Source of the DNA: Anaeromicrobium sediminis
Lineage (GTDB): Bacteria; Bacillota; Clostridia; Peptostreptococcales; Thermotaleaceae
Length of the DNA: 64,000 nt
Reading direction: 5' to 3'
Assembly (NCBI RefSeq): GCF_002270055.1
Contig: NZ_NIBG01000024.1
Location: 415 to 64,414, forward strand
Of the stretch, positions 9,827-19,045 are shown piece after piece (position 1 is the stretch's first letter; each line of letters begins with the position of its first letter). The notes below the pieces were generated by a model. That model did no database searches. It was given only the letters and a program-made list of their open reading frames with translations, and was not told the origin of the DNA. The translations under genes were made by a program, and so were the position numbers.

Positions 9827-9851
9827 GGGCTGCACCACCTAAATACATAGA

Positions 9852-9887
9852 TTTCGAATGCAGGCCCCACCAAAAGACCCACATTCG
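9852..9887 (-). other. Intercistronic hairpin between mutase small subunit and meaB
   Basis: TTCGAATG and CATTCGAA enclose a GC-rich inner part (GGGTC/GGCCC-like). No T-tract follows on the minus strand, so it is unlikely to terminate. It may be an mRNA processing or stability element that sets relative expression inside the operon. Confidence 0.5.
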
Positions 9888-9903
9888 AATTATAAGTTTT
9901 ATA

Positions 9904-10299
9904 TTATCTCTTTAAGTTGTTTTTTATAAATTCAATAGTTGTAGATGTAGGAGTTCCTGGAGTAAATACTTCAACAATTCCCTTTTCCTTTAAGAAAGGT
10001 ATATCCTCATCAGGAATTACACCACCACCAACAACTAATATGTCGTCAGCGTTTTCAGCATTTAAAAGTTCAACTACCTTTGGAAGTAATGTGTTATGTG
10101 CACCTGATAATATACTAAGTGCAACTACATCAACATCTTCCTGAATAGCTGCATTAACTATTTGCTCAGGAGTTTGTCTAAGTCCTGTATATATAACTTC
10201 CATTCCAGCATCTCTTAATGCTCTTGAAATAACCTTTGCTCCTCTATCATGTCCATCAAGTCCTGGTTTTGCCACTAGTACTCTAATAGGTCTATCCAT
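9904..10299 (-). CDS. mcmA2: Methylmalonyl-CoA mutase, small B12-binding subunit
   Basis: This subunit carries the cobalamin-binding domain of a two-piece methylmalonyl-CoA mutase, which isomerises succinyl-CoA and (R)-methylmalonyl-CoA. The 131 residues form a single Rossmann-like B12 domain with the base-off/His-on motif DGHDRG (15-20), where His17 ligates cobalt. Further motifs are ALSILSGAH and [11 protein letters not shown]. It starts 28 bases after the large-subunit gene with an AGGAGG-like ribosome site. Many mutases carry this domain fused to the large subunit. The split form is common in Clostridia and archaea. Confidence 0.95.
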   Translation of the reverse strand: MDRPIRVLVAKPGLDGHDRGAKVISRALRDAGMEVIYTGLRQTPEQIVNAAIQEDVDVVALSILSGAHNTLLPKVVELLNAENADDILVVGGGVIPDEDIPFLKEKGIVEVFTPGTPTSTTIEFIKNNLKR

Positions 10300-10327
10300 T
10301 TTTACTTCCTCCTTCTTTTACTCTTAT

Positions 10328-12004
10328 CTATAATTGTACACTTTGTTGATATTCACCAAATACTTCTCTCATTACACCGCAGATTTCTCCTAATGTACCA
10401 TATGCTCTAACAGCATCTAAGATATATGGCATTAAGTTTTCATCAGTTGAGCAAGCTTTTCTTAAAGCTTCTAGAGTTTCTTCAACCTTAGCGTTATCTC
10501 TCTTAGACTTTAAGTCAGCAATTTGACCCTTTTGCTTTTCTCCAACTGAAGGGTCAACTCTTAATAATCCCTTAGGAGCTTCTTCTTCAATTTGGAACTT
10601 ATTCATACCAACGATAATACGCTTTCCAGTTTCAATATCCTTTTGGTAGTTATAAGCAGCATCCATGATTTCTTGTTGGATGTATCCAGCATCGATTGCT
10701 CTTGGAGCTCCACCAATTTCATCAATCTTCTTAATGTATTCCATAGCCTTTTCTTCAATATCTTTAGTCTTAGCTTCCATGAAGTAAGAACCAGCAAATG
10801 GATCGATAGTATCAGCAGCACCACTTTCGTATGCTACGATTTGTTGAGTTCTTAAAGCAACACGTACAGAATCTTCTGTAGGTAATGCTAATGCCTCATC
10901 CTTAGAGTTAGTGTGTAATGATTGAGTTCCACCAAGTACAGCTGCTAATGTTTGAATAGCAACACGTACAATGTTGTTTTCTGGTTGTTGCGCAGTTAAT
11001 GTAGATCCACCTGTTTGAGTATGGAACTTAAGCTTCATAGATTTTTCATTCTTAGCTCCAAATCTATCCTTCATAATTCTTGCCCATAATCTTCTAGCAG
11101 CTCTATACTTAGCAACTTCTTCTAAAATATCATTGTGTGCATTAAAGAAGAAAGAAAGTCTTGGTGCAAAAGTATCTACGTCAAGACCAGCTTCTATAGC
11201 AGCATTAACGTAAGCAATACCATCAGCAATAGTGAATCCTACTTCTTGAGCAGCAGTAGATCCAGCTTCTCTTATATGGTATCCAGAGATACTTATTGTG
11301 TTCCATAGTGGAACTTCTTTAGAACAGTATTCAAAGATATTAGTTATAAGTCTCATAGATGGCTCAGTTGGGAATATGTATGTTCCACGAGCAATGTACT
11401 CTTTTAAGATGTCATTTTGAATAGTTCCTCTTAATTTATCAGCAGATACACCTTGCTTTTCAGCAACTGCTATATACATAGCTAATAATACAGATGCAGG
11501 TGCATTGATTGTCATAGATGTAGAAACCTTATCTAGTGGAATTCCATCAAATAATTTTTCCATATCAGCAAGAGAGTCAATAGCAACTCCAACTTTTCCA
11601 ACTTCACCTTCAGATAAAGCATGGTCTGAGTCATATCCAATTTGAGTTGGTAAGTCAAATGCAACTGATAATCCCATAGAACCTTGCTCTATAAGATACT
11701 TATATCTCTTGTTTGATTCTTCTGCAGTAGCGAAACCTGCATACATTCTCATTGTCCAAAGCTTTCCACGGTACATAGTGTTTTGAACACCTCTAGTAAA
11801 CGGATAGCTTCCTGGCATTCCTAAATCTTCCTCATAATCAAAACCTTTAATATCTAGAGGAGTATATAATCTATTTACTACTTCCCCTGACCCACTTTCA
11901 AATATATCTTTTCTCTCAGGTCTTTTTTCTAGTGTCTTATTAACACCAGCTTGGAATTTTTCAAAGCTTTGTCCTATTTTGTCTAGTTTTTCATCCTTAA
12001 ACAT
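10328..12004 (-). CDS. mcmA1: Methylmalonyl-CoA mutase, large catalytic subunit
   Basis: This is the substrate-binding TIM-barrel subunit of the adenosylcobalamin-dependent mutase. It has 558 residues and ends before any B12 domain, so it needs the adjacent small subunit. Diagnostic stretches are [20 protein letters not shown] near residue 70, which contains active-site Tyr/Arg residues, [21 protein letters not shown] and [18 protein letters not shown]. It is preceded by the CoA-transferase gene with a 131-base gap and has AGGAGG before the ATG. Isobutyryl-CoA mutases are similar. The epimerase and decarboxylase in the operon favour methylmalonyl-CoA. Confidence 0.96.
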   Translation of the reverse strand: MFKDEKLDKIGQSFEKFQAGVNKTLEKRPERKDIFESGSGEVVNRLYTPLDIKGFDYEEDLGMPGSYPFTRGVQNTMYRGKLWTMRMYAGFATAEESNKRYKYLIEQGSMGLSVAFDLPTQIGYDSDHALSEGEVGKVGVAIDSLADMEKLFDGIPLDKVSTSMTINAPASVLLAMYIAVAEKQGVSADKLRGTIQNDILKEYIARGTYIFPTEPSMRLITNIFEYCSKEVPLWNTISISGYHIREAGSTAAQEVGFTIADGIAYVNAAIEAGLDVDTFAPRLSFFFNAHNDILEEVAKYRAARRLWARIMKDRFGAKNEKSMKLKFHTQTGGSTLTAQQPENNIVRVAIQTLAAVLGGTQSLHTNSKDEALALPTEDSVRVALRTQQIVAYESGAADTIDPFAGSYFMEAKTKDIEEKAMEYIKKIDEIGGAPRAIDAGYIQQEIMDAAYNYQKDIETGKRIIVGMNKFQIEEEAPKGLLRVDPSVGEKQKGQIADLKSKRDNAKVEETLEALRKACSTDENLMPYILDAVRAYGTLGEICGVMREVFGEYQQSVQL

Positions 12005-12135
12005 AGTTTTTCCTCCTTGTCTATTTTCATTTAAAACAATATAACCACACTAATATTTCTACATGTCTTTTTAAAATCCTTTTAAAAATTTTAAATGGTT
12101 GACATTTTTTGACACGGTTCATTCATCTGAATTTT

Positions 12136-13653
12136 CTAACAACAACTCTTCGCCTCTAAGTTCTTCATAGAACCTGTTTTTAAGAACGTTTCATGCCACG
12201 ATAATGCTTCACCAATGTTATGCGGCTCATGGTTTAAACCCTTCTCTAGAGCTCTATCTAGATAATCATTTAACTGATCTCTATAATCTGGATGAGCACA
12301 ATTATTAATTATTAATCTTGCTCGCTCCACAGGAGATGTTCCTCTTAAATCTGCAAGACCTTGTTCAGTTACTACTACCATAACATCATGTTCTGTATGA
12401 TCCACATGGGATACCATAGGAACTATAGAAGATATATCTCCACCTTTAGCTGTAGATACAGTAGTATAAATTGATAAATAAGCATTTCTAGTAAAGTCTC
12501 CAGACCCACCAAGACCATTCATCATTCTAGATCCCATTATATTTGTAGAATTAACGTGACCATACATATCGATTTCGATAGCTGTATTCATGGATATAAC
12601 ACCAAGTCTTCTTGCCACTTCTGGATTATTACTAATTTCTTGTGGTCTCAATACAATATGATTAGCATATCTCTCTATATTATCAAGGAATCTTTCAAGT
12701 CCTGATTCTGATGGAGTTACAGCTGTAGTAGATATTACACTGGCTTTACCAGAGTCAATTAAGTCAAGCATTGAATCTTGAAGCACTTCTGTATAACAAG
12801 TTAAATTCTCAAATGGAGATTCAACTAGCCCTCCTAGAACCGCATTAGCCACTGAACCTACTCCAGATTGAAGCGGTAATAAGTTCTCTGGAAGCCTTCC
12901 TGCCTCAACTTCTTTCTTTAAGAATTCTATAATATGTCTAGAAATTGCCTTTGAATTTTCATCAATAGCACCAAGAGGTCTAACCTTATCTGTAATGTCT
13001 GTAACAACAATTGCAGCAATCTTATCCATATCACAAGGAATATATGTAGTTCCTATTCTGTCCCCTGCCTTTTCAATAGGAATAGGTTTTCTAAAAGGAG
13101 GTTTTTCTGGCAGGTATATATCATGCATACCTTCTAATGCCAATGGTTGAGAAGTATTAACCTCTATGATTACTTTTTTAGCTAACTTTACAGCATTTGA
13201 TGCTATACCTACAGACGTAGAAGGTACTATTCCCCCTTCTTCAGTTATAGCTACAGCTTCCACTATAGCCACATCTATATCACCATACACTCCAGCTTCC
13301 ATATATTGTGGAAGATGACTTAGATGCATATCTTGGTATGCGATCGACCCTCCATTAATACCATTTCTAATATCCTTGTGAGTTTGATATGGGAATCTTC
13401 TCTTTATAACTCCAGCTCTACCTAAAGCTCCATCTAATTCATCACCAACAGAAGCTCCAGTTAGTAGAGTAATTCCTATTTCTTCTCCTGCCTCTGCTCT
13501 TTTAGCTAAAGCTAGTGGCACAGCCTTTGGATATCCAGATGGTGTAAAGCCACTAGTGGCAACTACCATTCCATCCTCAATAAGTTTAGCTGCTTCCTCA
13601 GCCGATACTACCTTACTCTTTAGATCTTCTCTTCTAATTCTTTTTTCTAGCAT
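12136..13653 (-). CDS. Succinyl-CoA/propionyl-CoA:carboxylate CoA-transferase (Cat1/ScpC family)
   Basis: The enzyme is predicted to move CoA from propionyl-CoA to succinate. This releases propionate and makes the succinyl-CoA that feeds the mutase, closing the cycle without ATP. It has 505 residues of the acetyl-CoA hydrolase/transferase family. The catalytic glutamate lies in CYTEVLQDS (Glu289), and the conserved QSGVGSVANAVLGGL and NGLGGSGDFTRNAYLS are present. It is the first gene of the operon and has a near-consensus sigma-54 promoter 79-94 bases upstream. Acetate could be an alternative acceptor; sequence alone does not separate succinate- from acetate-preferring members. Confidence 0.93.
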   Translation of the reverse strand: MLEKRIRREDLKSKVVSAEEAAKLIEDGMVVATSGFTPSGYPKAVPLALAKRAEAGEEIGITLLTGASVGDELDGALGRAGVIKRRFPYQTHKDIRNGINGGSIAYQDMHLSHLPQYMEAGVYGDIDVAIVEAVAITEEGGIVPSTSVGIASNAVKLAKKVIIEVNTSQPLALEGMHDIYLPEKPPFRKPIPIEKAGDRIGTTYIPCDMDKIAAIVVTDITDKVRPLGAIDENSKAISRHIIEFLKKEVEAGRLPENLLPLQSGVGSVANAVLGGLVESPFENLTCYTEVLQDSMLDLIDSGKASVISTTAVTPSESGLERFLDNIERYANHIVLRPQEISNNPEVARRLGVISMNTAIEIDMYGHVNSTNIMGSRMMNGLGGSGDFTRNAYLSIYTTVSTAKGGDISSIVPMVSHVDHTEHDVMVVVTEQGLADLRGTSPVERARLIINNCAHPDYRDQLNDYLDRALEKGLNHEPHNIGEALSWHETFLKTGSMKNLEAKSCC

Positions 13654-13731
13654 TATATCACTCCCTAGTTTTTTTTAATGATTTATGCTAAAGCAACCTT
13701 GACTTAAAATATCTACTCGGCTACTTTATTA

Positions 13732-13747
13732 TGCAATTTACATGCCA
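13732..13747 (-). promoter_or_regulatory. Sigma-54 (-24/-12) promoter of the propionate operon
   Basis: On the minus strand this reads TGGCATGTAAATTGCA, matching the consensus TGGCAYRNNNNTTGCW at every fixed position, with GG and GC exactly ten bases apart. Predicted transcription starts near 13720, about 67 bases before the CoA-transferase start codon. The NtrC-type regulator at 15511-16845 is the likely activator. Confidence 0.87.
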
Positions 13748-13802
13748 TAATTATACATTTTTTGACTTTTAAATGTTTTTTTGGTTTTATACGTGTTTAA
13801 TC

Positions 13803-13841
13803 AATTAATTCCACATAGGTTTAACCTATGTGGAATTAATT
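13803..13841 (-). terminator. Long perfect inverted repeat after the carrier gene
   Basis: AATTAATTCCACATAGGTT and its complement are separated by a one- to two-base loop, right after the carrier stop codon (13845). The minus-strand tail (GATTAAACACG) has little T. It may terminate the carrier mRNA. It also lies 56-94 bases upstream of the sigma-54 site, so it could equally be an activator-binding dyad. Confidence 0.6.
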
Positions 13842-13844
13842 ATA

Positions 13845-15230
13845 TTACATCGGTAAGTTGTGTAAAATGATAGTGAATATAACCATTCCTAACAGAGCAA
13901 ATGGATACGTTGCTCCATATCCTGCTGCTGGATCATCACTTCCAACTGCATCTATGGCAGCTCCAAGACCTGGAGTAGAAGTCATACCACCACAAATAGC
14001 TCCTGATAACATAACCCAGTTAATCTTAAATATATATCTTCCTATGAAGAAACCAATACACATAGCCACAACACCTACAACTAAAGATACTGCTGCTAAG
14101 AATGCTCCACCATGAGTAAGGGCATAGAATACTTTAAATCCATATCTAAGTCCTACTATAGCTAGGAAGAATGCAAGAGCCACTTGTCTTACAACACCTA
14201 ATATTTTATTGTTCATTCTAAAGTTGATAAATCCGATTTTTCCAATATGTCCTAACACTAAGGCACCTACTAGTACTCCACCAGTTGAACCTAGAGAGAA
14301 CCATCCTAACGGTCCTAAGAACACTTTTATTTTACCTATTGTATATCCCACAAAGCAAGCTAGAGCAAAACCGATTAAATCAAAAGGTACTTCCTCAACC
14401 TCTTTACCAGAAGCAACCTCAGCCTTTGCCTTTGCAAATTCTTCTCTAAGTTGTTTTTGTTCTTCATTCACATTAATACCAAAGATCTTAGGGAAGAAGT
14501 TAACTGCTAATATAACTATGATAACACCAAATGGATATCCAATGGCATGACCAACACCTATACCTGCTTCTGCACTAGTTATAAACTGTTCTGTTAATTC
14601 AGGTGTTAATGCTGGAGTGTTTTGTGCATTTAATTCTCCAGATGGGTCTATAATTTTTAACACCTTATCTTTTTCTGCATCTGAAAGTTCTGAGTATATT
14701 TCTGCCTTATGAGTTGCATGTCCCTTAGCCGTTTCTATAGCTGCGGCTAAACCTGGTGATGAAGTTAATGCACCAGTGTATACTCCAGATATTTCATATG
14801 GAGTTGAACTAGAACCTAAGCTCGATCCTACTAAAGTCATTCCATAAGTTGCAGCTGCACCTAATAGAGTAATTATAAATCCTAACATAACGAACTTAGC
14901 ACCATATTTCTTAAGAACTGTACCCATGTCCTTAGCAGCTAAAAGTCCTACTGCCGCAACGAATAAAATTAAGAATAAAAAGAAGAAATCCTTACTTACA
15001 ACACCAGCTTTAATAAGCTTTTGAGCCGCTTTAAAACCTGCTTCTCCTTCACCTATATTCTTAGCATAACCAAGGGCCCATGACCCTATTAAAAGACCTG
15101 AAAATAATGTTCCTGAAACTCCAAAATTAAATTTTCCAAACTTGATTTTACCAAACATTAATCCAGTAAATACTGATATAAACATCAGGATAAATGGATT
15201 TGTTAACCAGGCAATTACATCAAATTTCAT
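13845..15230 (-). CDS. AspT/YidE/YbjL-family carrier, probable succinate/dicarboxylate transporter
   Basis: This is an integral membrane protein of 461 residues with two homologous halves. Each half carries the family signature (TSSPGL at 156-161, TSTPGL at 417-422) in a Gly-rich stretch, and the second is followed by SDDPAAGYGATYP. About ten to twelve membrane segments are apparent, and a charged loop lies near 225-275. It lacks the TrkA-C domains often found in longer members. The family includes aspartate:alanine exchangers and the SucE succinate exporter. Its own sigma-54 promoter and its place before the succinate-to-propionate operon suggest it moves succinate or a related dicarboxylate. 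The substrate is inferred from context only. Confidence 0.85.
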   Translation of the reverse strand: MKFDVIAWLTNPFILMFISVFTGLMFGKIKFGKFNFGVSGTLFSGLLIGSWALGYAKNIGEGEAGFKAAQKLIKAGVVSKDFFFLFLILFVAAVGLLAAKDMGTVLKKYGAKFVMLGFIITLLGAAATYGMTLVGSSLGSSSTPYEISGVYTGALTSSPGLAAAIETAKGHATHKAEIYSELSDAEKDKVLKIIDPSGELNAQNTPALTPELTEQFITSAEAGIGVGHAIGYPFGVIIVILAVNFFPKIFGINVNEEQKQLREEFAKAKAEVASGKEVEEVPFDLIGFALACFVGYTIGKIKVFLGPLGWFSLGSTGGVLVGALVLGHIGKIGFINFRMNNKILGVVRQVALAFFLAIVGLRYGFKVFYALTHGGAFLAAVSLVVGVVAMCIGFFIGRYIFKINWVMLSGAICGGMTSTPGLGAAIDAVGSDDPAAGYGATYPFALLGMVIFTIILHNLPM

Positions 15231-15302
15231 TATGACTTCCCCCTTTAATTTTTGTTAAATATTTGTTAATCACTTTCCAGCACTCTTACATAAATATGTA
15301 AA

Positions 15303-15318
15303 TGCAAGTTCCATTCCA
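15303..15318 (-). promoter_or_regulatory. Sigma-54 (-24/-12) promoter of the carrier gene
   Basis: The minus strand reads TGGAATGGAACTTGCA. GG and GC have the obligatory ten-base spacing, and only one fixed base differs from TGGCAYRNNNNTTGCW. The predicted start is near 15292, giving a leader of about 62 bases. A 35-bp dyad lies about 170 bases upstream, a standard enhancer distance. Confidence 0.83.
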
Positions 15319-15384
15319 AAACTTGCACAGTTTTAACCCTATTTTTAACTATTTTTATGAAATATATGGTAAAAAGCGCTATTA

Positions 15385-15421
15385 AAGGATGGTGAATATA
15401 TTTTTTATATTCACCATCCTT
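15385..15421 (-). terminator. Terminator-like hairpin after the response regulator
   Basis: AAGGATGGTGAATATA pairs perfectly with TATATTCACCATCCTT across a short T-rich loop. On the minus strand it follows the regulator gene and its tail is TTTAATAG. It most likely ends the two-component transcript. Confidence 0.65.
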
Positions 15422-15467
15422 CGTTAATATTATAACAGCCTCTTTTGAGATTGTCAAAAATGTATCA

Positions 15468-15502
15468 TTATTTACCACTTACCAGTGGTAACTGGTAAAT
15501 AA
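15468..15502. promoter_or_regulatory. 35-bp dyad, candidate enhancer for the NtrC-type regulator
   Basis: Two TTACCA units face two TGGTAA units (TTATTTACCAcTTACCAg, then TGGTAAcTGGTAAATAA). The whole 35 bp is symmetric except at the paired spacer bases, and a further TTACCA follows. It lies between the regulator stop codon and the carrier promoter, centred about 170 bp upstream of the -24 element, where sigma-54 activators bind. Confidence 0.7.
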
Positions 15503-15510
15503 TTTACCAC

Positions 15511-16845
15511 CTATTTTGTTATACTATACTTTTCTATTTTCCTCCTTAAAGTTATTCTAGATATGCCTAAGGCTTGCGCCGTCTTGGTTATATTCCATTT
15601 ATTTTCCCTCAACACCCTACTTATAGTTTCCATTTCCACATGTTCTAAATTCATTTCCTTAATAGCAGGGGTATTTTGAACACTATAATGACTTATCACA
15701 TTTTGTGGCAAGTCGTCCACTTCTACGAAGTCATTTTCCTGAAAAATCATAATTCTCTCAATAAAATTCTTTAATTCACGTACATTTCCTTTCCATTCAT
15801 AGTTTATACATATATCTAAAGCTTCTGGACACATGCCTAATACATTTTTATCCAGTTTATTATTATAACTTTCTATAAAATACTCTATTAAATCTTTTAC
15901 ATCTTCTTTTCTTTCCCTAAGGGGTTTTAAATTTATAGGAATAATATTTAATCTATAATATAAATCTTCCCTGAAGTTTCCCTTTTCAATTTCCTCTAAT
16001 AAATTTTTATTAGTTGCAGCTATAATATTAGCTGCAAAGCATTTTTCTTTAGTACTACCCAATCTCCTAAACTTCTTTTCTTGTAATACTCTTAAAAGCT
16101 TAGCTTGTAATAATATATCCATATCTCCAATTTCATCTAAGAATAGAGTTCCACCATTAGATTCCTCTATAAGTCCACTTTTATGGACCTTAGCATCAGA
16201 AAAGGCACCTTTTTCATAACCAAATAATTCACTTTCTTGAAGACTTTTAGGTATTGCCGCACAATTTAAAGCAATATATGGCTTGTCCTTTCTAATTCCA
16301 TTAAAATGAATAGATTTAGCCACCACCTCTTTTCCCGTACCACTTTCTCCTTGTATTAATATGAAAGTGTCGTGGGGAATATTAGATACCTTTTTAATCA
16401 CTTCCTTAACCTTTAAGGTATACTTACTGTTTCCCACTAGATTTATCTTATTTTTATTATCCCCCTTGGATAACTCACGGGATTTTTTTATATATTTTAT
16501 ATTATCTTCTATAGTTTTCTTTATTTCTTGAATGTTAAATGGCTTTGTAAAATAATCATTAGCACCTAATTTCATAGCTTCTACTGCTAATTTCACTTCA
16601 CTTATATAGGTAATCATTATTATGATACATTTTTTGTTTTTACTTCTGACTTTTTCCAGGACTTTCAATCCACTTATACCACCTAAGTTTATATCCACTA
16701 TTAATATATCCGGTTTATGCTTTTCAAATAGCTTTATACCTTCTTCCCCAGATGAAGCTGTATACATTTTATCTGTGAAGGTTTTTAACCCAAGGCTTAG
16801 GGATAATCTAATACTTTTCTCATCATCAATTATTAATATTTTCAT
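15511..16845 (-). CDS. Sigma-54-dependent response regulator (NtrC/DctD type)
   Basis: A 444-residue activator with three domains. The receiver (1-120) has phospho-acceptor Asp51 and acidic pocket Asp7/Asp8. The AAA+ sigma-54 interaction domain has Walker A GESGTGKE (166-173), L1 loop GAFSDA (213-218) and Walker B around LFLDEIGD. The C-terminal Fis-type helix-turn-helix carries NITKTAQALGISRITLRRK. The L1 loop departs from the canonical GAFTGA. I start at MKILIIDDEKS, five bases after the kinase stop, where AAAGGGGAG provides the ribosome site. The gene pair and the two nearby sigma-54 promoters indicate control of dicarboxylate uptake and decarboxylation. Confidence 0.93.
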   Translation of the reverse strand: MKILIIDDEKSIRLSLSLGLKTFTDKMYTASSGEEGIKLFEKHKPDILIVDINLGGISGLKVLEKVRSKNKKCIIIMITYISEVKLAVEAMKLGANDYFTKPFNIQEIKKTIEDNIKYIKKSRELSKGDNKNKINLVGNSKYTLKVKEVIKKVSNIPHDTFILIQGESGTGKEVVAKSIHFNGIRKDKPYIALNCAAIPKSLQESELFGYEKGAFSDAKVHKSGLIEESNGGTLFLDEIGDMDILLQAKLLRVLQEKKFRRLGSTKEKCFAANIIAATNKNLLEEIEKGNFREDLYYRLNIIPINLKPLRERKEDVKDLIEYFIESYNNKLDKNVLGMCPEALDICINYEWKGNVRELKNFIERIMIFQENDFVEVDDLPQNVISHYSVQNTPAIKEMNLEHVEMETISRVLRENKWNITKTAQALGISRITLRRKIEKYSITK

Positions 16846-16849
16846 GAAC

Positions 16850-19006
16850 TTACTCCCCTTTAAAATTAAGTACAAACTCCGTATATTTTCCTTCTTCACT
16901 ATTTACAGTTATACTTCCTCCGTTTTCTATGACTATATTGTGAACCACATATAACCCTAGCCCGTTCCCTTCTTCTTTAGTGGTAAACAGAGGGTTAAAT
17001 ATTTTATCTATCATTTCTTTTTTTATGCCATTTCCATTGTCTCTTATTCTTATCTCCACATGGTTATTTTCTGTAGGACCTACCTTCACATGGATAATTC
17101 CATATTCACCTACTGCCTGTATACTATTTTTTAGTATATTTACAATAACTTGTCTCATTCCCATAGGATCTATTCTTATAGTAGGAATATTAGGTGATAT
17201 TTCCTCTATTATGCGTATCATTTTATATTTAATTTGAGAGTTTAATATACTAAGGGCACTATTTATAATATGATATACATTAGCATCTACCCTCTCAGTT
17301 TTACTAAGTCTAGTAAAATCCAAAAAGTTAATAACCATATTATTTAAAACATCAACTTCATCATTTAAGGCACTAATTATATCTTCCCTCACATTTTCTT
17401 CCTCTATATTATCCTTTAAAACCTCTAATAAATTGGTCATTCCAGCTAAAGGATTTCCTATCTCATGAATTATGGCAGAGGATAATTGCCCCATAGTCTC
17501 TAATCTATCTTTTATTTTAAGTTCCTTTTCTAACAGTTTTATTCTAGTTAAATCTCTTAATATACATACTATACTTACAATTTCCTTATCCTCATCTAAC
17601 ACAGGAGATATGACTATATCCACAGGAATTTCTTTATTTTGTATATTATTTATTACAAACTCCCCTTCTATGGACTTTTTATTTTTTAAGCTTATCATTC
17701 CCTCAGATAATCCCAATAATTTTAACAACTGATCACTAGACTTGTTCACTATTTCTTTACTTTTTATACCCGTAATATTTTGAGCAGCCTTATTAAAAAT
17801 AGCAACCTTTCCATGATAGTTTATAACAATCACTCCACTCCCTGCACTTTTTAATATGTTATCTAAATATTTTCTCAAGTTTTTTTCCCTTTTGTGCATA
17901 AGCTTAAAGGCTACTATTTTCTTATAGAGTTCAATAGCCATATTCCTAAAAGATATTTCTAGTTCTCTTATTTCACTATTATTATTCAATTTAATATCCT
18001 TAGTGTTAAGAACATCTTTATCTATATTATCACTAATTTTTCTAGTATAATTTACAAGATCTTTTATGGGCCTTACAATGCTATTAGCAAGAGAAATACT
18101 AAGGATTAATATTAAGCTTAAAATAATTAATAAATAGGAGAGAAATTTACTTTTAATAACATTTATTTCATCCAATATGGACTTTTCATCCTTTTCAACT
18201 ATAATCATTCCATCGTAATTTTTTATTTTATTAAAGGATATATATACATTACTAAAATCTTTTTTATAGTCTCCCGTGCCTCGTTCATAGGTTTGAGCCA
18301 ATTCCTTTAAATCCATAGTTTTTCCATCTATATTTACATTTCTCTTTAAATACATTTTTTCATATACATTATCGTGGGGACTTACTAGAGCCTTAGTGTT
18401 CGTATCTATTACATATATATCTCCATCATATATTTCATAAGCCTTATTAACAATTTTTTTAATAGCCCTTAAGGGTACTCCCCCTCCTATTATTCCTTCC
18501 ACCTCATTAGTTATAGGATCAATTATAGGTACAGCTATCATAATATGGGGTTGCTTTACGATGCTACCTACAAACACTTTACTTATATAACTACTTTTTT
18601 CTTTCATTACATAATTATAATAATCCCTATCTAAATAACTTCTTTCATAAATTATATCGTTATGAGGCTTACTGTATACAATCTTCCCTTCTGGAGACAT
18701 GAAAAATACCACATCAATCCAATGATACCCTATATAGGCCTTATCTATTTCTCTTTTTACCTTGTCCATATCCTTAACATTTATATTCCTAGCCAAATAC
18801 TCTATAACACCCTTTGCATCAGATAAATACTGAGATACCTGATCAGATGTGGTATTACTTATGGTTTCATTTTTATCTATTATTTGCTGTCTAATCTTCT
18901 TCGTAAACAAATCATAAGATACAAAAGCCGTTAGTAATATGGATATTAATGCTAAAATTATTATTATTGCTGGTATCTTTACCTTTAAACTTCTAATAAA
19001 AACCAC
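16850..19006 (-). CDS. Membrane sensor histidine kinase with Cache, HAMP and PAS domains
   Basis: This is the partner of the adjacent sigma-54 regulator. From my chosen start the order is membrane helix (about 11-32), a long extracytoplasmic double-Cache-like domain (35-280, for instance YLDRDYYNYVMKEKSSYIS), second helix (289-311), HAMP, PAS (385-495), HisKA with phospho-acceptor His514 in IIHEIGNPLAG, and HATPase with NILKNSIQAV, DNGNGI and GNGLGLYVV. Cache domains of this type often bind carboxylates in the periplasm or outside the cell, which suits a succinate sensor, but the ligand is not shown. The start is uncertain: GTG at 19006 follows GGAGGGG, whereas upstream starts near 19042 lack a ribosome site. 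Confidence 0.93.
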   Translation of the reverse strand: MVFIRSLKVKIPAIIIILALISILLTAFVSYDLFTKKIRQQIIDKNETISNTTSDQVSQYLSDAKGVIEYLARNINVKDMDKVKREIDKAYIGYHWIDVVFFMSPEGKIVYSKPHNDIIYERSYLDRDYYNYVMKEKSSYISKVFVGSIVKQPHIMIAVPIIDPITNEVEGIIGGGVPLRAIKKIVNKAYEIYDGDIYVIDTNTKALVSPHDNVYEKMYLKRNVNIDGKTMDLKELAQTYERGTGDYKKDFSNVYISFNKIKNYDGMIIVEKDEKSILDEINVIKSKFLSYLLIILSLILILSISLANSIVRPIKDLVNYTRKISDNIDKDVLNTKDIKLNNNSEIRELEISFRNMAIELYKKIVAFKLMHKREKNLRKYLDNILKSAGSGVIVINYHGKVAIFNKAAQNITGIKSKEIVNKSSDQLLKLLGLSEGMISLKNKKSIEGEFVINNIQNKEIPVDIVISPVLDEDKEIVSIVCILRDLTRIKLLEKELKIKDRLETMGQLSSAIIHEIGNPLAGMTNLLEVLKDNIEEENVREDIISALNDEVDVLNNMVINFLDFTRLSKTERVDANVYHIINSALSILNSQIKYKMIRIIEEISPNIPTIRIDPMGMRQVIVNILKNSIQAVGEYGIIHVKVGPTENNHVEIRIRDNGNGIKKEMIDKIFNPLFTTKEEGNGLGLYVVHNIVIENGGSITVNSEEGKYTEFVLNFKGE

Positions 19007-19045
19007 ATCCCCTCCACATACTATTTTACACCACTTCATCACTAT

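Noticed and set aside
10603-10824. 73-residue minus-strand reading frame inside the mutase large-subunit gene
   Set aside because: It is an out-of-frame shadow of a well-supported gene, with no ribosome site.
15266-15478. 70-residue reading frame between the carrier and response regulator genes
   Set aside because: It runs through the sigma-54 promoter, the terminator hairpin and close to the enhancer dyad, has no ribosome site and has low-complexity composition.
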